In this document: positions 15,005-22,889 of the stretch, piece by piece
How the letters are laid out: each line of letters begins with the position of its first letter
Numbering within the stretch: the first letter of the stretch is position 1
NCBI GenBank assembly: GCA_003152315.1
Contig: PLZV01000026.1
Coordinates: forward strand, 55,562 to 99,123
Length of the DNA stretch: 43,562 nucleotides
From: Verrucomicrobiota bacterium
GTDB taxonomy: Bacteria; Verrucomicrobiota; Verrucomicrobiia; Palsa-1439
Direction of reading: 5' to 3'
The notes under the pieces: model-generated
What the model was told of the DNA's origin: nothing
Database searches by the model: none
Seen by the model: only the letters and a program-made list of their open reading frames with translations
Translations under genes and position numbers: made by a program

Positions 15005-17113
15005 ATGCAACTGCTGCCCCAATGGGTTCGGTCAATTGGCAATAAGTCCCGGACCTTGATCTGGGCGCAACTGGCCAAACGCACTTACGGCGAGAATGTC
15101 TTTCTGTTGCTCCTGCCGTTGGTCGGTCTGGCAGTTGGGCTCACCTCCGTGGTGACCGCGCATATCATTTCCTTCCTCCAGAACCAGTTCTGGGGTAGCG
15201 GTCAGAATCTGCTTGGCGCTGCATCCGAAAACCCCTGGCCGCTCCGCATCATCATCCCTCTTGTCGGCGGCCTTTTGGTGGGCGTGATCGGCTGGTTCTT
15301 TCGCGTGCAGACCCGCGGCGGGGGCATCACCACCATCATGCAGGCCGTGTCCCTGAAAGGCGGGGCAATTTCCGTGCGCCAGACCGTACCGCGCGATTGG
15401 GCGGCCATTGTGACGATTTCCACGGGCGGTTCCCTCGGTCGCGAAGGCGCCATGGCGCTGCTGGCCAGCGCCATCGGTTCCTATACGGGACGCCATTTCA
15501 AACTTTCGACGCAACAAATTCGCGTACTGGTCTGCGCCTCGGCGGCGGCGGCCCTGGCGGCCGTGTACAACGCGCCGATTGGCGGCTCGCTGTTCGCGCT
15601 GGAAATCCTCATGGGCAACTTCGCGCTCGAAGTGCTCGGGCCCGTTGTCGTGGTGTCGGTGATTTCCACACTGGTGTTCCGTAGTGCCATGGGTAACCTC
15701 CCACGCTTCGTGGTGCCGCATTATGAACTTGTGTCGGCGTGGGAACTCCTGCCGTACCTCGGGCTGGGATTGCTTTCGGGGCTGATCTCCTTGCTGTTCA
15801 TGAGCTCGCTGTTTACGTCGCAAAATGTGTTTGAAAAACTTCCGGGACCGAAGTGGATCAAACCGGCGATCGGGATGACGCTGGTCGGCGTCATCGGCGT
15901 CTGGTTTCCCCACGTGTACGGCAACGGCTTCGAAACGGTGAACCTGACGCTCCAGGGTGCAAAGGAGCTAACGCTGACGCTGTTGCTCCTCTTGATACCG
16001 ATGAAAATCCTCGCCTCTTCGTTGACGTTCGGCTCGGGTGGTGCCGGCGGACTCTTCACACCCTCACTCATGCTGGGCGCATTGGTCGGGGGCGCGTTCG
16101 GCTACGAAGTTCACCACTTGTTTCCCTCTACGACGGCCGAGCAGGGCGCCTACGCGCTGGTGGGCATGGGCGGTCTCCTCGCCGGAATGACACACGCGCC
16201 ACTCACGGCGATCATGATGATTTTCGAACAGACCAACAACTATCAGATCGTGCTGCCGCTCATGCTCGTGTGCATCGTTAGCCATTTCACGACGCGCCTC
16301 TTCAGGGCGCGCTCGATGGAGGAAGAATCGCTGCACCGGCGCGGCGTAACGCTGCCCACGGGTCTCGAAGCGGGCGTCATGCAATCACTACGGGTCGAGG
16401 ACATCATGCACGATGACGTCCCCGCCATCAGCCATTCGGTTCCCTTCTCCATGATCGTCGAGCAGTTCCTGAAGGAGCCGTACAGTAATATTTACGTGGT
16501 GAACAGTACCGGGAAATTCCTGGGCGCGATTCGCCTTCATTCCATGAAGGAAATGCTGCACCAGGGTGAGTCCCTGTCGTCCGTCATCGCCGACGATCTC
16601 GTGGACGACTCGTTCCAATTCGTGACCCCGCGCCAGACTCTGTCCGACGTCATGGACATTTTCTGGCGCGAGAACGCCGAACGCCTGCCCGTGATTGACA
16701 ATCCCACGGACCGCAAGCTGATTGGCTGGATTTCCAAACGCGACCTGTTGGGCGTGTACAGCCAGGAGATTATGCACAAGCGGCAGCTCCTCGGACACTT
16801 TGTCGTTCGCGAAGGCGACGAGAAGCGCGATGTCTTCGTAGAACTGCCCGAAGGCTTCGAAGTGCGCACCCTTGAGCTGCCGGTACACCTTAACGGACGC
16901 ACGCTGGCGGAGTTGGCGCCGCGTTCCAGTTACAGCGTCCATATCCTCGTCATCAAGCGGCGCGACCCCGTCACGGGACGCAATGTCACAGAAATGCCCG
17001 AACCCACCACCCGGCTGTTCGCGGGTGACGACCTGGTGGTCATTGGCAAAGACGGCGGTCTCGAACAATTCGTAGCTGCGCTCGCGCCGACCGTTGAAAA
17101 TTCGACGGAGTGA
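15005..17113 (+). CDS. ClC family chloride channel/antiporter with CBS pair and C-terminal TrkA-C-like domain
   Basis: From the ATG at 15005 the protein has 702 residues (a TTG at 14939 would add 22). The ClC membrane domain (about 30-450) includes STGGSLGREGAMALLASAIG, with the gating Glu of the GREGP motif, and GSGGAGGLFTPSLMLGA, the GxFxP motif. Two CBS domains follow (VEDIMHDDVPAISHSVPFSM and DDSFQFVTPRQTLSDVMDIF), and the last 90 residues resemble an RCK/TrkA C-terminal ligand domain ending FAGDDLVVIGKDGGLEQF. The CBS domains suggest nucleotide control of anion flux. The ClpX-like gene starts 16 bp later. Confidence 0.92.
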   Translation: MQLLPQWVRSIGNKSRTLIWAQLAKRTYGENVFLLLLPLVGLAVGLTSVVTAHIISFLQNQFWGSGQNLLGAASENPWPLRIIIPLVGGLLVGVIGWFFRVQTRGGGITTIMQAVSLKGGAISVRQTVPRDWAAIVTISTGGSLGREGAMALLASAIGSYTGRHFKLSTQQIRVLVCASAAAALAAVYNAPIGGSLFALEILMGNFALEVLGPVVVVSVISTLVFRSAMGNLPRFVVPHYELVSAWELLPYLGLGLLSGLISLLFMSSLFTSQNVFEKLPGPKWIKPAIGMTLVGVIGVWFPHVYGNGFETVNLTLQGAKELTLTLLLLLIPMKILASSLTFGSGGAGGLFTPSLMLGALVGGAFGYEVHHLFPSTTAEQGAYALVGMGGLLAGMTHAPLTAIMMIFEQTNNYQIVLPLMLVCIVSHFTTRLFRARSMEEESLHRRGVTLPTGLEAGVMQSLRVEDIMHDDVPAISHSVPFSMIVEQFLKEPYSNIYVVNSTGKFLGAIRLHSMKEMLHQGESLSSVIADDLVDDSFQFVTPRQTLSDVMDIFWRENAERLPVIDNPTDRKLIGWISKRDLLGVYSQEIMHKRQLLGHFVVREGDEKRDVFVELPEGFEVRTLELPVHLNGRTLAELAPRSSYSVHILVIKRRDPVTGRNVTEMPEPTTRLFAGDDLVVIGKDGGLEQFVAALAPTVENSTE

Positions 17114-17121
17114 GCTACAGT
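17094..17121 (+). promoter_or_regulatory. Candidate internal promoter for the ClpX-like gene
   Basis: TTGAAA (17094-17099), a 16-bp spacer and TACAGT (17116-17121) overlap the end of the ClC gene. The ATG at 17130 is 8 bp beyond the -10 box, so this mRNA too would be leaderless. Confidence 0.5.
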
Positions 17122-17129
17122 GTTCAGCC

Positions 17130-18695
17130 ATGAGCTCTGACCAACCATTGCCATCGCCGGAAGAAATCCAGAAGAAGCTCTCTGAATTCATGAAGCAGGA
17201 GTTTGGCGACCGCGTCGTCTTCGCCTCGCCCCAGACCGAGACGGTGGAAACCACGCCCCCAACCGAGGAACCGAAACGCAAAGAGATCGAGTTTAATTTC
17301 CATCTCAAGCCCAAGGAAGTCAAAGCGCATCTCGACCGTTTCGTCATCCAGCAGGAAGACGCCAAGAAGGCCCTCGCCATCGCCGTCTGCGACCATTACA
17401 ACCACGTCAAGGCCGCCGAGCGCGGCGAGGAACTTCGCGATTATGTGAAGCAGAACGTGTTGCTCATCGGCCCCACGGGCGTGGGCAAGACGTATCTCAT
17501 CAAGACGATCGCCGACCTCATCGGCGTGCCGTTTGTGAAGGCGGACGCCACCAAGTTCAGCGAAACCGGTTACGTGGGGGGCGACGTGGAAGACCTCGTG
17601 CGCGAGCTGATCCACCGCGCGGACGGCGACGTGAACCTCGCAAGTTACGGCATCGTTTATCTCGACGAGATCGATAAGATTGCCACACCCGCCCATGTCA
17701 TCGGTCGTGATGTCAGCGGTCGTGGTGTGCAGACCAATCTCTTGAAACTCATGGAGGAAACGGAAGTCCCCCTGCGCTCGCCCACGGATATTCAGGCTCA
17801 ATTGCAAGCCGCTTTCGAATACCAGCGGCGCGGCGGCAAGGTCAAACGCGAGACGATCAACACCAAGCACATCCTGTTCATCGTCAGCGGCGCTTTCGAC
17901 CAGATGCTGGAGATCATTCGTAAACGCGTCCGCCAGGCAGACATTGGTTTTGGAGGACACCTTGCGGAATCCGTTAGCGAAGCGGAACTCCAACGCCGCG
18001 CGCAGACGGAGGACTTCGTGAAGTACGGTTTTGAACCCGAGTTCATCGGGCGCCTGCCTGTCCGCGTCGTCCTCGACAAACTCACCGTTGCCGACTTGTA
18101 CCATATCCTCAAGCAGAGCGAAGGCTCGGTCATCAAGCAATATGAGTCGAGCTTTCACGCCTTCGGCATCGACGTGATGTTTTCGGATGAGGGTCTGCAC
18201 GCCGTCGCCGAGAAAGCCGCGCTCGAAAACACCGGCGCGCGCGGACTGCTCACCGTTTGCGAGCGTGGGTTGCGCGAGTTCAAGTTCGAGCTGCCTTCCT
18301 CGACGGTGCGGCAATTCGTCGTCACGCGGTCGCTCGTGGAGAATCCCGAAGCGGAACTACAGCGCATCCTCAACGAACCGGCCTACGCGCAGCGCGAGTT
18401 GATGCGCCAACTCGTTCGCGATTTCGAGCGCCGGTTCGAGGGGAAACACAAGTTGCGGATGCGCCTGGAGCCCGACGCGGTCGAAGAGATCATCGAACGC
18501 GCCCAACATGCCAACAAATCCGTTACCGATCTCTGCCGTGAACTTTTCAAGGACTACCAGTTCGGCCTGAATCTCGTGAAGAGCAACGCCGGCCAATCCG
18601 AATTCGTCATCCCCAGGTCCGCCCTGGCCGACCCCGACAAATTCCTCAGCGACTGGGTTGTCTCCAGCTATCGGAAAGAGGAACCGTCAGCGTAG
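17130..18695 (+). CDS. ClpX-like AAA+ unfoldase without zinc domain, with extra C-terminal domain
   Basis: The protein should unfold substrates with ATP and pass them to ClpP. Of 521 residues, 1-60 are a charged lead without the four-Cys zinc domain of ClpX. The AAA+ core has Walker A GPTGVGKT (114-121), the pore motif GYVGGDVE (147-154), Walker B IVYLDEIDK (175-183), the ClpP-docking IGFG loop (272-275), the FIGRLP arginine finger and the sensor-2 motif GARGL (369-373). After the normal small domain, residues about 443-515 look like a second, degenerate copy of that small domain: AVEEIIERA parallels LHAVAEKA, and FVIPRSALADPDKFL parallels FVVTRSLVENPEAEL. The start at 17130 was chosen for its position after the ClC stop. 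Confidence 0.88.
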   Translation: MSSDQPLPSPEEIQKKLSEFMKQEFGDRVVFASPQTETVETTPPTEEPKRKEIEFNFHLKPKEVKAHLDRFVIQQEDAKKALAIAVCDHYNHVKAAERGEELRDYVKQNVLLIGPTGVGKTYLIKTIADLIGVPFVKADATKFSETGYVGGDVEDLVRELIHRADGDVNLASYGIVYLDEIDKIATPAHVIGRDVSGRGVQTNLLKLMEETEVPLRSPTDIQAQLQAAFEYQRRGGKVKRETINTKHILFIVSGAFDQMLEIIRKRVRQADIGFGGHLAESVSEAELQRRAQTEDFVKYGFEPEFIGRLPVRVVLDKLTVADLYHILKQSEGSVIKQYESSFHAFGIDVMFSDEGLHAVAEKAALENTGARGLLTVCERGLREFKFELPSSTVRQFVVTRSLVENPEAELQRILNEPAYAQRELMRQLVRDFERRFEGKHKLRMRLEPDAVEEIIERAQHANKSVTDLCRELFKDYQFGLNLVKSNAGQSEFVIPRSALADPDKFLSDWVVSSYRKEEPSA

Positions 18696-18762
18696 TTGTC
18701 CCGGTAGCGGCGTTGGGAAAACTCAATCGCCTTTTCGCCCGGGTTTGAATAAGCTTCTTCGC

Positions 18763-19389
18763 ATGAGCCCGCAGAAGATCGCCGCCGCGCTGAAGGACAT
18801 CGGCAACGAGCGCGACCCCAACCTGAAATCGCAGAAGCTCGCCTCGCTCGTCAGCGCGCTTTTCCGCGCGCGAGGCATTGAGTTGGTTGTCGTCGGCGGC
18901 TCCGCCATCGAGTTCTATACCGACGGCGCCTACCTGTCAGGCGACATCGATTTGTGCCAGATCAAACCGGGCACGCCCATTCCCCTTCGCTTGCGACAGG
19001 AGATCATGGGCCGGCTTGGCGCCAAGGGCGGTCCGCGGAGCTGGGAAGTCGCCGGGATATTCGTGGATTTGCTCGGCCTCGTCGAAACTGAATCCAGAAG
19101 TAGCTTCCGCAAACTCAAAGCTCCTTATGGCATCGTCACGTTGATGAATCCGGAGGAGCTGCTCGTCGAACGGATTCTCGTCTCCGTCTATCCGCAGTCA
19201 AATCGGGACGCGGCGAACTGCGCCCGCAAATTTATCGCCGCCGCTCTGACTAGTGGATTTGAAATTGACTGGCGCGAAGTCACCCGACTTGCCAAGTCCA
19301 GCCAATATCGTATTCTTAACGAGTGCCAAGCACTGGTCGGAAAGGTCGCCCGTGAACTTAAAGCGAAAAATCCCTTCGATTCCCGCTGA
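18763..19389 (+). CDS. Nucleotidyltransferase-fold protein (DUF6036/AbiEii-like)
   Basis: The 208 residues contain ELVVVGGSAIEFYTDGAYLS followed by GDIDL, the G-G-S...D-x-D pattern of minimal nucleotidyltransferases, with a later Asp candidate in WEVAGIFVDLLG. RLRQEIMGRLGAKGG and LMNPEELLVERILVSVYP resemble the UbpA/AbiEii-like family in which such proteins transfer nucleotides or act as toxins. The start at 18763 gives the sensible MSPQKIAAALKDIGNERDPN. It sits 67 bp after the ClpX-like gene and overlaps the next small ORF by 38 bp. Role unproven. Confidence 0.7.
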   Translation: MSPQKIAAALKDIGNERDPNLKSQKLASLVSALFRARGIELVVVGGSAIEFYTDGAYLSGDIDLCQIKPGTPIPLRLRQEIMGRLGAKGGPRSWEVAGIFVDLLGLVETESRSSFRKLKAPYGIVTLMNPEELLVERILVSVYPQSNRDAANCARKFIAAALTSGFEIDWREVTRLAKSSQYRILNECQALVGKVARELKAKNPFDSR

Positions 19390-19561
19390 CAAGCCCATTT
19401 CGTGGGAGGATTGGCTGGCCGGACGCAAGGCCCGTCGCCAGGCTGGAAACCGTGTCGCACCGGCAATAATCCGCCGCAAGAAAAGCTCCAGTGACCGCCG
19501 CCTTAAGAAGCTCTTCAAAGGCAAACGCGGCCTCCCCTTCCGACCCACGTCGGAGCTTTGA
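19352..19561 (+). CDS. Small highly basic hypothetical protein, 69 aa
   Basis: A GTG start at 19352 has GGAAAGG upstream and overlaps the end of the nucleotidyltransferase gene by 38 bp. The product contains IPADKPISWEDWLAGRKARR and later IIRRKKSSSDRRLKKLFKGK, so the second half is strongly basic and could bind nucleic acid. I know no family. The overlap with a nucleotidyltransferase-fold gene suggests a functional pair, but the coding status is less certain than for the larger genes. Confidence 0.5.
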   Translation: MNLKRKIPSIPADKPISWEDWLAGRKARRQAGNRVAPAIIRRKKSSSDRRLKKLFKGKRGLPFRPTSEL

Positions 19562-19580
19562 GGCCAGACACCCGCCGGGT

Positions 19581-20201
19581 TCATGGCACGCGCATGCGGT
19601 AGTAACAGAACGGGAAGTTGGTGGCCGCGCCGACGTCCAGGTAATTGGTGGCATTGCCCGTGGTGCTGAGTACCGTGAAAACATCGGTGAAACTGTTGGT
19701 GTAGCTGCCGTCAGCGGCACCCGTAGTGCGCTGCAGGATATTGGTCTGGCAAATACCGCCCGTCACCCAGGAGACAAGAATGTCACTGCCTTGCATCGTA
19801 ATTCCGGTGACCTGATAGGGTGGCGAGCCGGTGAGTACCACGGTGATAATTCCCGACATTGCGCCGACGCCCCGGCAGCCCGTACTGGTACCGTGAACCA
19901 TACAGTAGTAGTTGAAGGTACCCAGTTGGCTAAACGTATGGCTGAAGGTAAATGGCGTGTTCTGTACACCGGAATCCCAGCTTTCGAGTTGGCCGGGTGC
20001 CGCGGTGGTGCTGTGATGACCATTCGTCCAGACCCACGTAACCGTGTCGCCGAGTGTGATGATCGGATCGATGTGGGTTGACGGAAGCGCGCCGAAATTG
20101 AAGTTGAAAATTTGGAGCGTATTTGTCGCGGCCAGCGCCTTCGCCAGACAACAAGACAGGAAACATGCCGAGACAAGAAGTGATTTCAACGCAGTTTTCA
20201 T
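19581..20201 (-). CDS. Exported cupredoxin-like protein with C-terminal YYRxR-VP module
   Basis: The ATG at 20201 begins a signal peptide (MKTALKSLLVSACFLSCCLA then KALAATN). Residues about 27-122 are a plastocyanin-like domain: GDTVTWVWTNGHHSTTA supplies His, and FNYYCMVHG supplies Cys100 and His103. The Met ligand may be Met115 in GAMSGIITV, farther from His than in usual C-x2-H-x4-M sites because of a short insertion. Residues 125-206 (DILVSWVTGGICQTNILQR to TNYLDVGAATNFPFCYYRMR) match the C-terminus of the protein at 8144. It may carry electrons or bind copper outside the cytoplasm. Transcribed alone. Confidence 0.82.
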   Translation of the reverse strand: MKTALKSLLVSACFLSCCLAKALAATNTLQIFNFNFGALPSTHIDPIITLGDTVTWVWTNGHHSTTAAPGQLESWDSGVQNTPFTFSHTFSQLGTFNYYCMVHGTSTGCRGVGAMSGIITVVLTGSPPYQVTGITMQGSDILVSWVTGGICQTNILQRTTGAADGSYTNSFTDVFTVLSTTGNATNYLDVGAATNFPFCYYRMRVP

Positions 20202-20353
20202 TCCCTCGCTCCCATGCAGCGGATTTTTATTGATGAACACACGCCTTCTGCAACCAAGAGTAAGAGACCCGGGGGAAGAGATTTGTTCCGGAAGAGCCCC
20301 GCCTTTCTGTTCCACCTCACCGGCACCCGTACCGGCTGCGACCAACCCGATCG

Positions 20354-20770
20354 CTACCTCACCGGCTCGAACACTTCTTCGGTGTGACTGGGTTGCTCGG
20401 TGGCGCGGCGGAGGAAGCCCTTGGCAATGAGGGCGCGGAGGATGCGGCCGGCGGTGGGTTGATCCACGCGCATGTCATGGACGATTTCGGACTCGGTGAC
20501 GCCGCGGCCGCGTTCGTGGATGAGTTCCAGAGCTTCTTCGAGCGGGAGTTTGTAGCCATGGTAGAGGAAAAGGATTCCAAACAGGATCAACACGGTCCCC
20601 GCGAAGATCGCACCGGTGCCTTTCAGCGGTTCTTCGGGTAGTTCGCCCATCATATTCAGGAGCACGAACACGCCCGTCAGCACGAGCACGAGGCCGATGA
20701 CTTTGAACAGTTTGCGGCGTCGGTGGAAGATGCGGTGATCGAAGTTCGCGGGCATAAGCGCGGGCCTCAT
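20354..20770 (-). CDS. Membrane protein with two helices and a C-terminal winged-helix-like region, 138 aa
   Basis: The ATG at 20770 overlaps the stop of the SPFH gene (ATGA), which fixes the start. Two hydrophobic helices (about 22-40, LFKVIGLVLVLTGVFVLL; and 49-68, GAIFAGTVLILFGILFLYHG) are joined by a short loop. The cytoplasmic tail has EEALELIHERGRGVTESEIV, then DQPTAGRILRALIAKGFLRR, which reads as a winged-helix or MarR-like fold. I recognise no named family. Coupling to the SPFH genes suggests it works with that complex, perhaps as an adaptor or sensor. Confidence 0.75.
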   Translation of the reverse strand: MRPALMPANFDHRIFHRRRKLFKVIGLVLVLTGVFVLLNMMGELPEEPLKGTGAIFAGTVLILFGILFLYHGYKLPLEEALELIHERGRGVTESEIVHDMRVDQPTAGRILRALIAKGFLRRATEQPSHTEEVFEPVR

Positions 20771-22386
20771 TTGCTGGCGGGCGGAGGACCTTGTTGCAAC
20801 TCCTGTAACACGCCCAGCGGCGCAATTTTCATCGCTTTGTCCAGGTCCGTCCACAAGGTGCCGGCACCGGCGTAGATCAACATGAGCTTCACCTGATCGG
20901 GCAGTTGCTGGGCGAACTGGTAGAACGCGTAGTCCGCCGGCGTGCCGACCGCTTTCACCTGCAAGGCGTAGCCGTCGCCTTCTGCTTTGCCCTTCAGCTC
21001 CACCACTTTCGCCTCGGCTCCGCCGAGTTTGCGTTTGATATCCGCGCGAATCGCGGCGGTCTGCCGCGCCAACTCCGCGACGAGCAACCGCGTCTGCGCG
21101 GCGGTTTCGTTCACCTGTTTTTCCTGCTCGGCGTGAATGTTGCCTTCCAGCCGCTGCGTCTCGTATTCGACAACCTGCTCGATCTGGCGAATCTTGCCGA
21201 CGTTCTCGTCGAGTTCCGCCTTGTTGGCTTCGGTCTTCGTCTTCTCCACGTTGGTAATGTTCCACTCGGCGGCGATGCGCGCGTCCTGGATCGGCCCCGA
21301 AATGTTGTCGGGTACCAGCGTGTCCTGCACGAGCGCGAGATCCACCTGCAGTTTCTTCTCCTGCAGCGTCGTCTCGATGGTTTCCTGGAAGGCCCGCTGG
21401 AATTCCTCGCGTTTGTCGCCGACGATGAAGTCCACCGCGCCAAACGTCGATCCCTTGATGCGGGCCGTGGAGTTGATCTGGGGGATCAGGATATTCTCCT
21501 CGATCTTCTTGATGTTACCGTAGCGCGCCACGACCGACGGTGCATCCTCGGGCAGCAACTGCCAGAGCAACGTCACGTCGATGGTGATCTCAAACCCGTC
21601 GCTCGACGGGAACGTGACCGCGGGCAGGACGGGAATACCGTACTGGCCGGAAGGAACCTGGGCCCGCTGCGCCGCCTCACCAATCGCTACCGCCTGTTTC
21701 TCCTTGCCGGCAAACTGGCCCGAGGTTTGCGACTGCGGCAGCTTGCCCGCATGGGCCATCGTGATTTGATTGTAGCCGATTTCAATGCGCTCGACGGAAA
21801 ACGCCTCGGGATTGAGTGGATACAGGCCGGGTTGCAGGACAACTTTTTGCACGCCGCGCTCACCGGGACCGGCGAGTTGCGTTTGCGCGGGCTTGCCCGA
21901 ACGCGCCGTGACGACACCCACGTAGCCGGGATCGATCTCAATCATTTTCAACACGCGGATTTCGTAGGCGTACGGATTGAGGCGGTAGGTGCCGGGCAAG
22001 AGCACCTCGCGCTGGATGCCGCGTTCGCCGGGGCCGGCCAGGAATTCGCCCGCGGGAAGTTCCTTGCCGAACTTGGTGATCACCACGCCGACTTCGCCGC
22101 CGGACACGACAACCTGGTCTTTCAATTGCCGCTCGTACAGGAAGGGATTAACGAAATGACGGCCCGGGCCGAGGGGTTCGAGGAGCACGCCTTTTTGTCC
22201 GGGTTCCGCGATAATTTGGCCGGGTGGCATTTCCCGGCCGGTCTTGGCAATCACGATGAGCATCTTGTTCGACGGCACCACCGTATTTTCCACCACCCAA
22301 ACCCAAAAACCTTCATAGACGAACACGTACACCAGCAGCACCACCAGCGCCGCGGCGATCCCCATCGTGAGAGTGCGGTTCTTCAT
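20767..22386 (-). CDS. SPFH/Band 7 protein with three N-terminal beta repeats (second of a pair)
   Basis: The 539 residues start with a membrane helix (about 8-30, MGIAAALVVLLVYVFVYEGF). Three repeats follow at about 42-90, 98-148 and 155-203, each ending in a common core: GPGRHFVNPFLYE, LPGTYRLNPYAYE and QPGLYPLNPEAFS, with GERGIQ or GERGVQ before the core in the last two. An SPFH region (about 240-380; FEITIDVTLLWQLLPEDAPS) and a long Glu/Lys/Gln-rich coiled coil (about 380-480) come next, ending ADYAFYQFAQQLPDQVKLML. Flotillin/HflK/HflC-like proteins form membrane cages or microdomains; three repeats before the SPFH domain are unusual for them. Coupled on both sides by ATGA overlaps. Confidence 0.85.
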   Translation of the reverse strand: MKNRTLTMGIAAALVVLLVYVFVYEGFWVWVVENTVVPSNKMLIVIAKTGREMPPGQIIAEPGQKGVLLEPLGPGRHFVNPFLYERQLKDQVVVSGGEVGVVITKFGKELPAGEFLAGPGERGIQREVLLPGTYRLNPYAYEIRVLKMIEIDPGYVGVVTARSGKPAQTQLAGPGERGVQKVVLQPGLYPLNPEAFSVERIEIGYNQITMAHAGKLPQSQTSGQFAGKEKQAVAIGEAAQRAQVPSGQYGIPVLPAVTFPSSDGFEITIDVTLLWQLLPEDAPSVVARYGNIKKIEENILIPQINSTARIKGSTFGAVDFIVGDKREEFQRAFQETIETTLQEKKLQVDLALVQDTLVPDNISGPIQDARIAAEWNITNVEKTKTEANKAELDENVGKIRQIEQVVEYETQRLEGNIHAEQEKQVNETAAQTRLLVAELARQTAAIRADIKRKLGGAEAKVVELKGKAEGDGYALQVKAVGTPADYAFYQFAQQLPDQVKLMLIYAGAGTLWTDLDKAMKIAPLGVLQELQQGPPPASK

Positions 22387-22889
22387 TGCCCGCCTCCCTT
22401 CGACGAATTCAACTCTGAACGTCCAACGTTGAACTTCGAACGTCCAACTGGGGACGGGCGACCATTTTTCGCGGCGGCGGTGCGGACGCCGGCCACGAAG
22501 ATTTTGACCAAAGCCTCCGTTTCCGCTAGAAGCGCATCAACTTGCGATGGCGGCTGCAAAAGCGGCACGCGCTTCATGAGCTTCAACCAGCGGAGCGACT
22601 CCCGCAGTTCCTTGAGGCAAATCTTCAACTTGTGGATGAAGTCGTTGCGGGACTCAGCGGCCTGTGCCTCGGCGTGGTTGGGCAGTGGCGAAGTTCCGGA
22701 CCTCAACAACTGTGCCGCGATATGATTGCCTGCACGCATCGCAGGCAATCTCTCCACCAGACGGATAATGCTGGCAGCGTACTCCAAAAGTCTCTCTTCC
22801 AGGTCGTAAATCCGATAGGTCGTGCCTTCCTCTTTCAACGTGGGAAGTTCAACGTTCAGCGTTCGACGTTCCCGCCGTTGACCGATCAC
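22383..22889 (-). CDS. Four-helix-bundle protein (S23/23S rRNA intervening-sequence family)
   Basis: The core from YDLEERLLEYAASIIRLVER through AAQLLRSGTSPLPNHAEAQA and FIHKLKICLKELRESLRWLK matches the S23 or four-helix-bundle family, about 120 residues. These proteins form pentameric bundles of unknown role and often sit at variable genomic positions. The first 25 and last 25 residues are encoded by repeat-like DNA (TLNVELPTLKEE; SKFNVGRSELNSS). The GTG start overlaps the upstream SPFH stop (GTGA) and its stop overlaps the next SPFH start (ATGA). Flanking inverted repeats at 22425 and 22844 suggest the gene was inserted into the operon. Confidence 0.85.
   Translation of the reverse strand: MIGQRRERRTLNVELPTLKEEGTTYRIYDLEERLLEYAASIIRLVERLPAMRAGNHIAAQLLRSGTSPLPNHAEAQAAESRNDFIHKLKICLKELRESLRWLKLMKRVPLLQPPSQVDALLAETEALVKIFVAGVRTAAAKNGRPSPVGRSKFNVGRSELNSSKGGGQ
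22425..22437. repeat. 13-bp inverted repeat, left copy, beside the four-helix-bundle gene
   Basis: AACGTTGAACTTC is exactly complementary to 22844-22856. Surrounding units such as GAACGTCCAACG and GAACGTCCAACT are related imperfect reiterations. Confidence 0.65.
22844..22856. repeat. 13-bp inverted repeat, right copy, beside the four-helix-bundle gene
   Basis: GAAGTTCAACGTT matches the complement of 22425-22437, followed by CAGCGTTCGACGTTCC of the same reiterated style. Confidence 0.65.

Noticed and set aside
20905-22725. Plus-strand reading frame of 606 codons across the SPFH region
   Set aside because: It is antisense to the SPFH and four-helix-bundle genes and has no recognisable motif; GC-rich codon use keeps the frame open.
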